In this document: piece after piece, positions 29,357 to 44,725 of the stretch | Layout: every line of letters begins with the position of its first letter | Position numbering within the stretch: position 1 is the first letter of the stretch | Assembly (NCBI GenBank): GCA_012295275.1 | Contig: CM022666.1 | Span: forward strand, 2,203,616-2,267,615 | DNA from: Chrysomallon squamiferum | Lineage: Eukaryota; Mollusca; Gastropoda; Neomphalida; Peltospiridae | Direction: 5' to 3' | DNA: 64,000 nucleotides | Translations under genes and position numbers: made by a program | The notes under the pieces: model-generated | Seen by the model: the letters and a program-made list of their open reading frames with translations, nothing else | Database searches by the model: none | Told to the model about the DNA's origin: nothing

Positions 29357-32300
29357 TAATAATATAAAATAATAAAAAAAATAAAAATAATAAAGAAAAT
29401 TTTAAAAATAAAATCAAAAAAAAAAAAAATAAAAAAAGGTAATTAAATACAATGTTGAAATAAGCAAATAAACAAAATATGAATTTGATAAGTAATCAAA
29501 TAAAAAATAAACTAATATAAAAAATAAACTAATAAAATAACACACAACAACAACAACAACACAAAAATAGCAAACAAATAAACAAATACACTAATAAATA
29601 AACCAACCTATATTAACATACATAAATAAATACTAACACAGCAACAAATAAAATAAACAAACAAACATTTTAACAACTAAATAAGATCACATACGCTGGA
29701 TTGTACTTCCATCCTCCTTTCAGTTTTTCTTCCCAGTGAACCCACGTTTTGTTCTTCGAGTCGACAAAGTACTCGTAATTGTGTCTTTGTTTGGGAACGT
29801 GCCTTCCATTTCACGGAAATAATTGTCTATTTTTTTCCGCCCGTCTTCATCTGTCGAACAGCACAGTGACCAGATCATACAGAACTGGAACCACAGTTCC
29901 ACCATGTGCACAAAATTGTCAGAGTCGTTTGCATCAATCTGAGATATAAATAATCAAGTTAGTTAGTTAGTTAGTTAGTTAGTAAATAAATAAGTAGATA
30001 GAATAATATAATAAAGAAAGAAATTGAATAAATGTTAAACACATACACCTCACTCTATATTATAGAAGCTTAAATTATGTTATAACACAATCTCTGATAT
30101 ATTATGTTTTCATCTGTTTGGTACAATGCACTGGTATCATCTATTTCCCCATCATGTGGTAATGTCCAGCTGGTTAGAGAATACATTAATAAGAAATGTA
30201 ACAGATACTAAACACTGCACCTTACAGAAGTTAAATTATGTTGTAACACTATCTCTAATGTTTGGTACAATACCTTGGTATTTTCTACTTCTTCTTTAGT
30301 ACTAATTTTTCTCATTCGAAGAGGATAATAACAATTATAACACATACCCCACACTCCACATTACAGAAGTTAAATTATGTTATAACACAAACTGTAATAT
30401 TTGGTACAATGCTTTGGTATTTTCTACCTCTACTACAATACTAATTTTTCTCATTTGTAGAGGATAATAACAGTTAAAACACATACCCCACACTCCACAT
30501 TACAGATGATAATAACATTACAGATGATAATAACAGTTAAAACACATACCCCACACTCCACATTACAGATGATAATAACAGCTATAACACATACCCCACA
30601 CTCCACATTACAGATGATAATAACAATTATAACACATACCCCACACTCCACATTACAGAAGCAGTCGAGAAGCTTGCAGAGTGATGAAATTCCATTCAGT
30701 TCTGCAATGGGGATCAGCTCTTTGCAGTTGGCCTTCTTGAACTCCAAAAGCTTCACAACATATTTATCAAAGAGTCGCTTCAGTTCTTCAGTCAAAGCCT
30801 GATGTCGTAGAAAAGAAATAGCAGAGATGACGTTAAACAAAACAAAAAAAAAACCAAAAAAAGTACTCACATTTAAATTAGTGGTTTTATATATAAAAGA
30901 TATAGCCAAATTTCCATTTTATCACAGCAAATTTTATCATTTTAAAAAAAATAAATAAATAAATAAAAAATAAAAAGATAATTTTAATAATAATTTAAAA
31001 AATAAATAAAAAATTAAAAATTAGAAGATGTTATGAAATAAAAAAAAAATGTGAAGATTTTTCAGCATTACTATCAACAATAACAATAGAAATAAAATCT
31101 AAATAAATTAAAACTCATAAAATATTAGTTTTTATATATATAAAACAAAAATGAATAAATTTTAAAATCTTTTTAATTATTATTATTATTGTTAACTTCA
31201 TAATCTTTCACCTTCTCAGATGATTTTTTTTCCAGCCACGAATCAACATATGGTTGCCATCCAAGGTCCTTGTAATCGGCATACACCATGCCACACCTGG
31301 AAACAGTGGCAGGGGATGCCACTGACAGATCCTCAACCTCAAACAACAGGGAGACATTGTCTGGCATGGAAATTCGCTCACCGTTGATAAGAGTCAAAAT
31401 CTTGTTGTCGTCCATCACCGAATTCATGCTCTCAATCCACAGAGTGTCAACGGGACCATCAAAAACAATCCACTTGTCATCTGGTTTTCATCTAGTGTAA
31501 TTGTGTGGAAAATAAAACCCCAAAAGTTAAGGCACTGATTCATTTGTATATGTACACATGCACGAGTCCAATACATGTGCAGAAGTTATAAAAAGGATTT
31601 TTTTTTTAAAAGTTAAATATTTATCAAAATAATAATAGTAATAATAGTAATAGTAATAATATCATATCGTAATAGTAATAATAGTAATAATAATATAGTA
31701 TTTCCATATTTAAGTAGAAATTATTGTCTAATAAAATGTTTAATTAAATGAAGAATGAGACATTTAAAAAAAAAAAAAAAAGAAAGATAAACAAAAGATT
31801 TTAAAATTATTACTTCTGTTACAAAACCGAAATATGATTCATTTTCTTTATTAATTAAGAAGCTTATTTTAATTACTAATAGCCAAATCTGATTTAATTA
31901 ATCTATCAATATTTAGTAATTTAGTAAATATTGCATTTGAAGCATTAAATCATTTGAAAACAATGATAACTAAAAAAAAAAATATATATATTTGTAAGTA
32001 ATAAAATTTAAAAAAAACACATATTTTCAAAGAAAATCATTAACAAATTTTTTTAAATTAAACAATAAAATAACTAATTAAACAGGTAATAATTTTAAAA
32101 GCACATATAAAACAAGTTAAAAAGACAATAAATAAAGCAGGGAGATGCCAAACTGTCTAACTATTTTATGTGTTTCAATGACTAACAGAAATTAGCATTT
32201 GCATGACCAATAGAAAGTTGACTAAATGACTAAATGCAATTTCTGTTTAAGTGACTAACATATTTTCTATATAACTAACTAACTGATCTTTTTTTCTTTT

Positions 32301-35300
32301 TTTTGAGTAAGTGAAATTTGTGTTTAAATTATTAATATTTATATTTACATGACTTTCAAATATTTTTGTTACAGTGACTGATAGATATTTTGATATTAAG
32401 CTTTTATGTGACTAATTGATTTTGTTTATGATTAACTGATATTTTGTTTTCAGTGACTTGATATTTGTGTGACTAATTGAAAATTGACTAAAATTTGTGT
32501 TTTAACAAATTTGACTGATATTTGTGTTTCATGGAATAATTGCATTTCAGAGATTGATATTTGTGTTTGAGTGATTAACTGATATTTTGTGTTTCAGTGA
32601 CTAACTGATATTTGTGTTTCAGTGACTAATTGAAATTTGAAGTTGAGTGACTAACTGATATTTGTGTTTCAGTAACTGATATTTGTGTTTCAGTGACTGA
32701 TATTTGTGTTTCACGGAATAATTGCATTTCAGAGACTAACTGATATTTGTGTTTCATTGACTAACTGATATTTGTGTTTCATTGACTAACTGATATTTGT
32801 GTTTCAGTGACTAACTGATATTTGTGTTTCAGTGACTAATTGATATTTGTGTTTCAGAGACTAATTGATATTTATGTTTCAGTGATTAATTGATATTTGT
32901 GTTTCAGACTAACTGATATTTGTGTTTCAGTGACTAACTGATATTTGTGTTTCAGTGATTAATTGATATTTAGTGTTTCAGTGACTAACTGATATTTGTG
33001 TTTCAGTGACTAAATGATATTTGTGTTTCAGTGACTAACTGATATTTGTGTTTCAGTGACTAATTGATATTTGTGTTTCAGAGACTAATTGATATTTGTG
33101 TTTCAGTGACTAACTGATATTTGTGTTTCAGTGACTAATTGATATTTGTGTTTCAGTGACTAATTGATATTTGTGTTTCAGAGACTGATATTTGTGTTTC
33201 AGTGACTAATTGATATTTGTGTTTCAGTGACTAATTGATATTTGTGTTTCAGTGACTAACTGATATTTGTGTTTCAGTGACTAATTGATATTTGTGTTTC
33301 AGTGACTGGTATTTGTGTTTCAGTGACTAATTGATATTTGTGTTTCAGAGACTAATTGATATTTGTGTTTCAGTGACTAACTGATAATTGTGGTGCTGCT
33401 ACAATTTATTTTTAGGTCAGAAGGTTTACGATTTTTGGCTCACTTTCAAAACCGAATTCTGAAAAAATTAAATTTAAATAATAACAAAGATAAACTATAA
33501 TTTTAAAATATCTTTGAACATTAAATAAAATTAAAAAAATTAACAAAAATAAATATTATGAATAAGATGGATAGACTATTTCAAGCAAAAGATGTAAAAG
33601 CACAGGAAAAACTTTAATCATTGTTAATAACTTCTAAAAAATAAATCAGAAATTAATAGCAAATAAATTGTAAAATCTTAAAAATTCATTAACTTCAAAA
33701 ACCAAACTAATTAATTCTTACTCTGCTGTAACAGTAATAATAAAAAAATAATAATAATAAAAATAATAATAAATGAAACTAGAACAAGATGAAAAAGCAA
33801 AACTAACATGTCTTTGTATCAACATGAAAAATCTATAAATGAATGAATACATTTTGAAGAATAAATGAATTTACAAGAAAAAAAAAATTGTTTTTATTTG
33901 TTTGAATTAACTATACCATAATGTTCTGAAAAACAAAACAAAAATTTAAATATAGGTAATATTTAAAACTACAACAACACATTAATAACAAATACGACAA
34001 TGTTTTTAAAAACAACTTTGTATAACATAAATGATTTCAATATCTGTAAATTAATTTAAATCAAGCACTGTCTTTAAATCACCACAGAACAATTTGTATA
34101 TACCTATACATCTGTAAGCAATATATGTGTGTTTACTTATTTGTATATCTCTATGTACAAAAAAGACAGACACACGCACGCATGCGCACACATGTACATA
34201 CATACACAAAATCTGTAAAAGTGTTCATCTGCATATTCATATCCATACACACATTGATGCAACACCTTCAAATCATAATTAATTAAAACCAACAAGTATT
34301 GTCTTCAAATTATCACAAAACAAAATAGCAGACGCAGTATTTACCTGCACAGGTTTGTCTCATGACACTAGAGAGGACTCCATCTGTCCATTCGTTAGTA
34401 TTGAGATCAAACTCTCCATACAGTTCACCCAGGGACAATGCTTTGGGATTCAAGGGAAATTCCTGTAAGAATGAAAAATGTAGAGTAAAGTATAAGAAGC
34501 TGCTGTCTTTAAGAAAATACTTTTTCTTGTAAAATGTGATGAGAGAAATCAAATAAAAAAAAAAAAAAAAAAAAAATGTATGAGATTAAATATATTTTGT
34601 ATGTTTCATGATATAAATAACTGATATTATGTGTGTGTGTATGTGTTTTGTATGTATGCATGTTTGTGTGTTTACATTACTGGAGACCAATCTTTGTGAC
34701 AATAAAGTAAAACTATAAAATAGAAAACTTGTACAATAACAAATAAATAAATAAATAAATAAATAAATAAAAAATAAAAGAGAAAAAAAAAAAAAAAAAA
34801 GAAGTATTAAAAATTATTTCTCTCTCACTTTGACAATTTGGAAGTTTGTGTCCCCATTTCTACTCAGTCTGGTCACAGTTGACTGAAGAATCTTCCACGC
34901 CACTGATTTCCCAGAGAGAGTGTTTCCAACGATCATCACTGCATGCCGAGATGATTTAGTCTCAAACAGCTGGATGATTTTAGTCACAGTGTGTTCATTC
35001 TGCTGCAGTTTGTTCTCTTTAAGCTCTTCGTAAATGCCATCCTTCAGCTGTAGGAAATATTTAAGACATTGATTTTTTTTTTTAATGCTGGTGTTAGTGA
35101 GTTTTAGAGCCTTGGCTCTGAATTAAAAGTTTGAGTATTCTAGATGCCTAGAATTATGATGGAATGTTTGTCTCTATGTCACTTATACTTAAATGTGTGA
35201 GTGTTTACATTTGTAAGGTGTGCATAGAATAACGAATGAATTTTCATCTCTAAGTCACTGATACATATTCATGTGTACATACATTCAATCTTTATGTAAA

Positions 35301-37629
35301 AACACTTCATATACACACACACACACACACACAAACACTCATTTACTCACATTTGTCAAAAAACATAGATTCTCACAAAAGATGCATGACAAGAAACACA
35401 CACATATCTTCATGATCCAATGTTCATATACACACTACCTACCTGTATGAACATACACTCACATACCTCTGTCCTCAATCACTTACTCACACATATTACC
35501 TCTATGAACACACACACACACTCACACCTCTAGAATAAAGAACAGTTTACCTTAGAATAGTCAACCACTGGGGTTTCCACTCCTGGGAAGAGATCAGACA
35601 TGATGGCATTGAAAAGAGGAAGATCTGAAGATGTCAGTTTAGCAATGTTCATGTCCTTCATAGACAGAAGCAGGATCTGAAATTAAAGTTTTCAAATGTC
35701 CCAGTCATTATATCAATTCATCTATTTCTTTTCACTGTTTTTAATCCTTGCTTGTTCTAGAACTACAAGCATTTTGTGCATTCTGAAAAGCTAAAATTAA
35801 AGTTTTAAAATATCCAGTTCATCATTTCTTCTCATGAATTTCTTCTTAAATGTTCTTGAACTATAGTTACCATTTAAAAGTTGGTGATATTTGTTTTAGG
35901 AAAATAAAAGTTTAGTTAGCTTGGGATATCACACATTCTGACAGACTTAATTTAAAGATCTAACATATCTAATTATATTTTTTCTTAGGTTTTTCTTTCT
36001 TTTGATATGTTTTCTTAAAATGATTCCTTGTTAGGGAAGGCGTGCTATTTCCAACAATAAGTATAGTCATTTACATGTAGGAAAATATTAAATAATGCCT
36101 CTGTATTCAAACAAATTTTATTAGAAACACTGAGAACTATATAAACTAACACCTATTATTTGCAGTATTTTAATTATATTTGGAGAACCTACCTCCTCAT
36201 CAGACAAGTTAGGATTGCTTCGTTTCTTTCTGCCTGCATATCTGAGCACAGACACGAGAGCTCGCAAGCCGAAGTCGTAGTGATCTTGATGTGACAGCTG
36301 CTGCTCAGCGAGACTGTACATGGTGTACACTTTCTTAGCCAGGATCTGAAGTGAGGTAAATGTTGTTGAATTAATGTAGTATTATCTTGGAGACCAGAAA
36401 CAAATTAAAACTTTTTTGAATTTTTTTCAGTATTTTTGTCATATGTATGCCAACAAAAAAAAAAAAAAAAAAATGAAGAAGAAAAGAAATGAATGAGAAA
36501 ATTATACCAATATTTTTAAAAACTGAAAAAAAAAAAAAAAAAAAAAAAGAAAAAAACTTTTATAAATTAAATTAAACAAATAAAAAATGATGAATAAAGG
36601 AAAAAAAAAATGAGAAAAAGAACTTACCTTTGTGTTGCTGAATCCCTCTGCAAACAGAATGATTTCAGCAATGAGGTTGGAATCGGGAACAACCATGGCA
36701 ATAGGTCTGAACATCGACTTCAAGTTGTCAGGAAGTTCTGTCCGGCCAGCATACCCTGTAAATTGAAAATTTGAAAATACAATACCACTACAACTTCACA
36801 TCCTCCACTACAGCTATAAAAGTACAGATAAAAACAATTTACATTTCGCTCACACAGAATCATTATAAACTTACCTGGATTCATTGTAATGAGGGTTCCA
36901 CAAGACCACTACTACTGCAACTACCACTAAAACTCTAACCACTACAACTCTAACCACAACAGAAAGAGAACATTTTTTTTTACATTTCACTAACACAGAA
37001 TCATTATAAACGTACCTGGATTCATTGTAATGAAGGTTCCACAGGACCAGATGAGATCAATTTCTCTGCCCTCAAATATGAACCTCTGTCTGTTTGCTGC
37101 CAGTGCACTGAGGATGGAGAGGATCTGCTGAGCAACCACAGACAACACCTCAATGTTGATTCTGTTGAACTCATCAAAACAGCCCCAGGCTCCGGTCTGG
37201 AAGGATGAAAAAAAATCATCTTTGTGTAACGTAAATTATGATTTTGTTAAATATCTTTTGGTAAGATGTTTTTATTATGTCTATTTCCATGCTAAATGTC
37301 TTGTAACTGCATGCATGTTTTGATAAATATCTTTTAGAAAGATGTATTTTTTTTTGAAAAATAGCTTCTTCATGCAAATGTATTTTTGTAAATAACTTAT
37401 AATGATTTGCAAAATATTTTTTTAAAACTGTGCAATATATCATATGACAAAAGTACTTCGCAAAAAATCATAGAGTAGCAAACAGTTATTTATAACAGTA
37501 ATAATAATAATAATAATAACAACAAGAACAATAATAATAAAAATAATAATAATAATAATAAAAATAATAACAATAATAATAATATTATAATAATAATAAC
37601 AATAACAGTAATAATAATAATAACAACAG

Positions 37630-37660
<31 letters not shown>

Positions 37661-39031
37661 AAAAATAATAACAATAATAATAATAATATAATAATAATAA
37701 CAATAACAGTAATAATAATAATAATAAAAACAACAATAATAATAAATATAATAATAATAATAATAGTAATAGCAATAACAACAACAACAATAACAATAAC
37801 AGACCTGAGCTAATCCTGAAAACATTCTTCCCATTGACTTGTAATCAAGACCCTCGGAACAGTTCACCACAATGACGTACATCCCAAGAGCCTTGCCCAG
37901 GTCTTTCGTCGTTTCCGTTTTGCCCGTTCCAGCCGGCCCCTTCGGGCTCCCACCCCTGTGGAGGTGGAGGGCGGTGGTCAGTGTCATGTAACAGCGATCT
38001 GTCAGTGGCGTGATGACGAGACGGCCGGAGTTGCCAAGGTACTCGTAGCCGTACTGGAACTGCGTGTTCGTCTGGCGAATTACGCAGTCGTCGATTTCCT
38101 TGTCCCAGTAGACGCGAAGCTGACTGAGCCACTCGAAGGCAGTGACATCGGCGCAGCCTGATTTTATCATCTTCTCGACAATGTCTCTGGCGTGCACTTC
38201 GATGGTTACCAGGGCAACGATCTTCAGTCGCTGAATTTTTGTGAGGCTTCCTCTGATCGCCTCCGACATTTTGTTCAGCATGGCAACCTGAAAACAAATG
38301 GATTGAGAATAAATTAAAAAAATATATATTAAATTATAAAATGAAATTAAATTAAAATATAAAATACAATACAAAATAAAATATAAATATATTAAATTAT
38401 TGAATTAAAAAATTATAATACAATACAAAATAAAATGAAATAAAAATATTAAAATAAAATGAAATAAAATAAAAATAAAATACAATAAAATTAAATTAAA
38501 TTAAATTAAATTAAATTAAATTAAATTAAAATATATTAAATTAAATTAAATAAAATAAAACATAATTAAATCAAATCAAAGAAGTTAGGGTATCATTATT
38601 TTCAAAATAAGAATAAAATTCTCTGTAACTATTATCTCAACTTAAAAAAAAAAAAAAACCCAAACCCCCCACATATATTAGAAACATGATTTTAGAAGTA
38701 TTTTAGAAGTACAACAAAGAAAATGATTTCTGAGACCAAAAGATTAGACTAACCTGTTTCTTTTTCATGCTCTTCAATGCACGCTTATCTCCCCTGTCTT
38801 TGCAGGTCGTGAGAGCCTTGGTGACATCCTGTGTCCACTGAATCTGACTGGCGGTTATACACAGCTGTAAAACAATTTCAACATCATTATTCACTGATTT
38901 TTTATTTATTTATTTATTTAATTATTTATTTTTATGTGTATTTGTTTGGTTTGTTTGAAGACAATTTAAAATGTCTGATCAGTTTTGATTAGTTATCTAT
39001 ATTGATAATTATTAAAACATAACCATTGTGA

Positions 39032-39083
<52 letters not shown>

Positions 39084-42000
39084 TTTATTTATTTTTATTA
39101 TTATTATTATTATTGTCATCATCATTATTATTTATCAGTACTAATAGTCCATCATCATATGATTATCACCATTATATCATTCATCATTGTTGTCTTTATA
39201 ATTAATAAGAAAAGGTAGTTTATTAATTATAACCATCATCATCATCATTATTTATCAGTAGAGGTGGTTTGATCATCATCAGCAGCAACATCATCTTGCT
39301 TTAGTATTATTACCAATATTATCATTATCATTATTTTCATTCTCATTATTATTATTGTCATTATCATCATTATCATCATCATTATTATTATCATTACCAC
39401 CACCACCATCATCATCACTATCATTGCCACCATCATCATCGTCATCATCGTCATCATCATCATCATTATTATTATTATTACCTGTCCAGGCCAGTCTTTG
39501 ACCCACTTGTCTCTTTTTGTGAGATTTTTCTTCAGAGACTGTCGGCAGTTCTTCAGCACTTCCTTCAGCGTCCACCTCATCGTCTTTTCAACGTCACACA
39601 GCCACGCCTGGTCACAAACACAAATACAACTGTTACAGTAAGTAATGTGATCCTTCAAACTAATCATTCTGTTAAGTATGACATCATCACCCAAAGTCAG
39701 TTCAATCAAAAGCATATCATCAATTTAAACACGCTATTTTGATGTCTATCATATCAGATCACAGAGTCAATACCAAGCTAATAATTGTAGATTTTGAAAA
39801 TTCAAACTATTTATTAAATAGTTCTGTTACAACTTAACTCATGTCATTTTTGAGCACCAAGCTAAATAATACTTAATTAGGAAAATAAAAAAAAATATTT
39901 ATTAAATATTTTCATTGCAGCTTAACTTAGGCTTGAAACTTGAGAGTCATAACTGTGTAATTATCTGTTTTTACCTCAACAGGGCCTTCCAGGAACACAG
40001 AATGTCCAAACTCTACGTATTCAGCATCAGATGAAAACATACCAGCAGCCTCCCATTTCTGAGAAAGTCCAGCCTGAAACAGATAAAATAAATAGGTAAG
40101 TAAGTAAGTAAGTAAAAAATAAATAAATAAATAAATAGTACATTAGTGAGGAAGTAAGTAATAAATAAGTAATAAATAAGTAATAAGTAAGTATGTAAGT
40201 AAGTATGTAAGTACGTAAAAAATAAATAAATAAATAGTAGATAAGTAAGGAAGTAAGTAATAAATAAATAAGTAAATAAGTAAATAAGTAATAAGTAAGT
40301 AGGTAAGTAAGCAAGTAAGTAATAAGTAAGTAGGTAAGTAAAAAACAAATATATAAATAAATAGTAGATAACTAAGGAAGAAAGCAATAAATGAATAAGC
40401 AAATAAGTAAGTAATAATTAAGGAGGTAAGTAATAAATAAGTAAGTATGTATGTATGTAAGTAGGTAATAAATAAATAAATATATAAACACTAAATAAAT
40501 AAGTCAGTAAAAAAGAAAGAAAGAAAGATATAATAATAATAAGAAGAAAAATAATAACCATAGCAATAATAACAAAACAATAACAACAATAATAATAACA
40601 ATAACAATAATAACAATAATAATTAAAGTGAAATTCTTCCATCATGTTCATCATCTTACAAGTAAAACTATCTTTACCACTATGTTTAATCCATAATGTA
40701 CTGAAGTCTAAATAAGTATCCACTGAGTGTTTCTGATCAAAAACCCTTACCCTGTTCATTCTGAGAGATCGAATGTTGTCGAAACACTTCTTCAGATGTA
40801 TCTGTACAGCCTCTGGATTCTTCGACTGTCCGAGGATCTCCAGCAGATCGTCATTCGACAGAAAGTAGAAGCGGGGAAATATCTGTCTCTTAGTCTCCAG
40901 ATACATGTCCAGCGACTTCTGGATTTCCTCCAGTTTGACGTTCATGTCGTTAAGTTGATCCAGAAGCTCTGAAAGTTGAGAAGAATGAACTGAAGTGAAG
41001 TGATTTGAAATGAATTTGGAGTGAGTTATATTAATTTAATAAAATTAAAAAAAAAAAAAAAAATTGAAAAGGAAATTATTTAAATGAAATAAAAATATAT
41101 TTTTTAAATTTGTACTGATCTGAAATGAACTAAATAAGAAACTAAAATGATGAAAAAAAATTATATAAACTACCATTCTGAAAAATAAAGCAAAATTAAA
41201 TAAAATAAAATAATGAACAATAAGATAAGTTATAAGAATATCAAAATTTAATTAAATTAAAATTAAAATTATTTAATATAAGACAACTATAATTCCTTAC
41301 CTTTTCAGAACTTTTTTACCTACATTATCATTTCAATTATTTTTTTAAAATTTCAATCACAAATTAAAATACATCCTTTTACCTTTTTCTAACCTGCTTT
41401 TCTTACATTTTGGGGGACTTTTTAAACCAAATGTTTACAGATTTAACTGACCTGGGTGGTGTGTTCCTCGCAGAGCGTTTTTCACAGAGTTCAGTCGGTT
41501 CATTATCACTTTCCATCTGTTATTGACGTCATCAAACTCAGATGATTCCCGGGGGAGTTGTTTTCTGATATCCTCTCCCAGAAAGATATTCTATGAATAA
41601 AATAAATCATAAAATACTAAATATGTAACTTTCATAAATCAATTTATAAAAAAAAAAAAATAAAAATAAATTTAAAAAAAAAAGAAAAAAGAAAAGAAAA
41701 AGAAAAAAAAAAGACCAAAAAAGGGGAAAAGATTTGAAAGATTTTAAATATAGCATATTTTAATGTGAAAATGTATTAAAGATGTGAAACCAAGTATATC
41801 AACATTTAATTCAAAAGTAATTTAAAAAAATAACAAATTAATTTTCATTTAAAAATAAATAATTCAATTTTCTTTTTTGATAAAATTAATTATTTTAATT
41901 TATTATCAAAAAAAAACAAAAAAAACTTTATAAATAAAAAATGGGTTTTGATTTTCTATATAAGCTACAATTTAAAAAACACTGAAAACCAAAATTTGTT

Positions 42001-43272
42001 AAAATATTTTTACCTCCAAATACATCCATTGTCTCTGAACAGTCAACAGCATCTCAACCACTTCAAGAATGTGTGACAGAGTTCTCTCCCATTTGTCCAC
42101 CTCAATCTCAAAGGCCTTGACAAAACGTGATGCTTTCATAGTGGACAACTGAACTTGGTTATCTTCAAGTGCCGCAAACACATCTTCAGTTGACCTTGAA
42201 TATAAAGCTTGAATATAAAGCTTGAATAATAAGGTGATCACAGCAAAACTATAACTAAATGTATGCCACTTATAACAGTCATTAAAATCAAGATGGTGGA
42301 GTATAGTTTATGGGAAAAAATGATCAGACATTGTTAATATGTTCATTGTGATTAATATTATTGAAAAGGTCACTGTAATCAATATGGTCTATAGGTCAAT
42401 ATATTTAACAGAGTAATTATGAAGGTCAAAAAGTTCAATACTGTCAAAAAGGTCAATATATTGAATAGAGTCATTAGGATCACAGTGGTCATTAAGATCA
42501 GATGGGTCAGTATATTTAATAGTCATTAGTGTCTATAGATACAAATAGTCAGCTCCATACAAATGGTCAAAATATTAAGACTGCCAAGCACAGCAAAGTA
42601 CACAAAATGGATAATATGGTAATTATCAGTATTATTAACTTTATCAAATTATTAATATCATGAACAGAAAGTGGTTACTGTGGTAAAAACAGTTAAGGAG
42701 GTCAAAATGATCATGGATATCAAAATGGATATGACACTTATGAAAACAGCATTGTTAGTGAAAGACAAGCATCATCTGTATGGCCTTTATCGTCAAGATG
42801 GTCACTTACCTCAGTTTGAAGTGTCCTTTGTCCTTATATGGAGTAATGTCCAAGTCTGTGACATTCCACGTCTGCTCAATTGATTGCAGACCCTGAAAAA
42901 CATCACCAGAAAAATATATTGATCAGAAGGAAATATAAAAAAATTATATATATAAATAAATAAATAAATAAATTCTAGTAAATAAATAAATAAGCAAATA
43001 AATAAAGAATGAAAGAAAGAGAAATTAATAAAGAACGAATGAAAAACAAAACACATTTTAATAACAATAATTGACAGAAAAGAAAAAACAATAAAATCAA
43101 TATAAGTCATAAATTTTAATTGCATAATTTAACTTCTAATTAAATATAATAATAGTAATAGCAGTAATAACAAATAGTTTTTAAAATGACACTGGTTTTC
43201 CAAACAACAATTTCTTGCAGTAGGTAAAATTCTTTTTACTCTTTATACATAAAAACACACACACACACACAC

Positions 43273-43312
<40 letters not shown>

Positions 43313-43722
43313 CCTACATTCATACTATAATAGACAAGACTGTAGTTAACCTGTTCAATAGCCAACTCCTTTGTTGCAGCACTGGAGATGTCGTGTATCT
43401 GTTCACTGTACTGGTCAAAGCCAAACTCGATGATTCTCTCCAGCGTAAAATCTTCCGATTTCGGATCAAACGTTTTCTGCATTTCTTCCTGGAGAAAATC
43501 AGATTTTTTCTTTGTTTAGTTTATTGTTTTTAAAATTTAAAATAATAATAATAACAATATTAATGACAATAACAATAACAACAATAATGACAATAATAAA
43601 AATAATAATAATAATAATGACAATAACACTAATAATAACAATAACAATAATATGTATGACAATAGTTATAATAATAATGATAATTATATAAATAACAAGA
43701 ATAACAATAGGACAATATCACA

Positions 43723-43775
<53 letters not shown>

Positions 43776-44677
43776 CATAAAAATAATAACACAATGACAA
43801 TAATAATGATAATAATAAAATTTCAAAAATAAAAATATTACAAACTAAATCAATTTACTTTAACAAAAATAATATCCATTTGTAGAAAGAAAAATTGGAT
43901 TAAAAACTAAAATTAGAAATTATGTAAAAAAAAATTACAGTAATGTATTAATAATTAACTTAATCTGCAGAAACAAAAATCTTATCCCAATAATTAATAA
44001 TGACAACAATACTTTAATGAATTTTCTTTATTAATTTCTGTTTTGGAATGGATAACTCTGCAGTGGAAGTGGAAGCAATGAAGAGATTTGATCCTGCAGC
44101 CTCTCAGTACACACCTGTGTAATAATAACTGTTAAGTATGAGAATGAGATGTTTTACCTGTATCTTTGTCCAGTGGCGTGGCCGCAGAGCGGTGTTTTTC
44201 AAATCAGTGATTAGAGGCATCGTGCGTTTAAACTGGTCAACTCTGTTCTTGACCACGTCGACAATCTCCCAGTTTTTGTCCTGGAAAATTGATTTTAATT
44301 TGTAAATAAATGATGTGGAAGAAAGATTTTAATTTATAAAGTAAATTATATAATGAAGAAAGATACATTTTAACTTAGGAATTTCATTAAATAATGAGGA
44401 AGAAACATTTTACTTATGAAAACAAATTAAATGTTTTTGATAAAAAAATATTAATACTAGAAACTACATTAAATGTTGTATGAAACATTTTAGGTTAAAA
44501 TTAAATTAAATATTGAGGAACCAAAATTTAACTTTATAAATTAAATGAAATGCTGACAAAAAAAATATTCTAATTTATAAATTAATTTTCATCAATATAA
44601 TTAAACAATAATAAAAACAGTTAAATTAATGACAATCATTCTGATAATAAACAAAAAGTAATAATAAAATGAATGTC

Positions 44678-44725
<48 letters not shown>

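Noticed and set aside
32170-33395. CRISPR-like array
   Set aside because: Units of 24-26 bp are contiguous with no unique spacers, and the context is a eukaryotic intron.
42671-42883. Plus-strand open frame as a nested gene
   Set aside because: It overlaps exon 29 and a diverged ggtca repeat and shows no recognisable domain. Other plus-strand frames (for example 37958-38161 and 10580-10774) are antisense shadows of exons.
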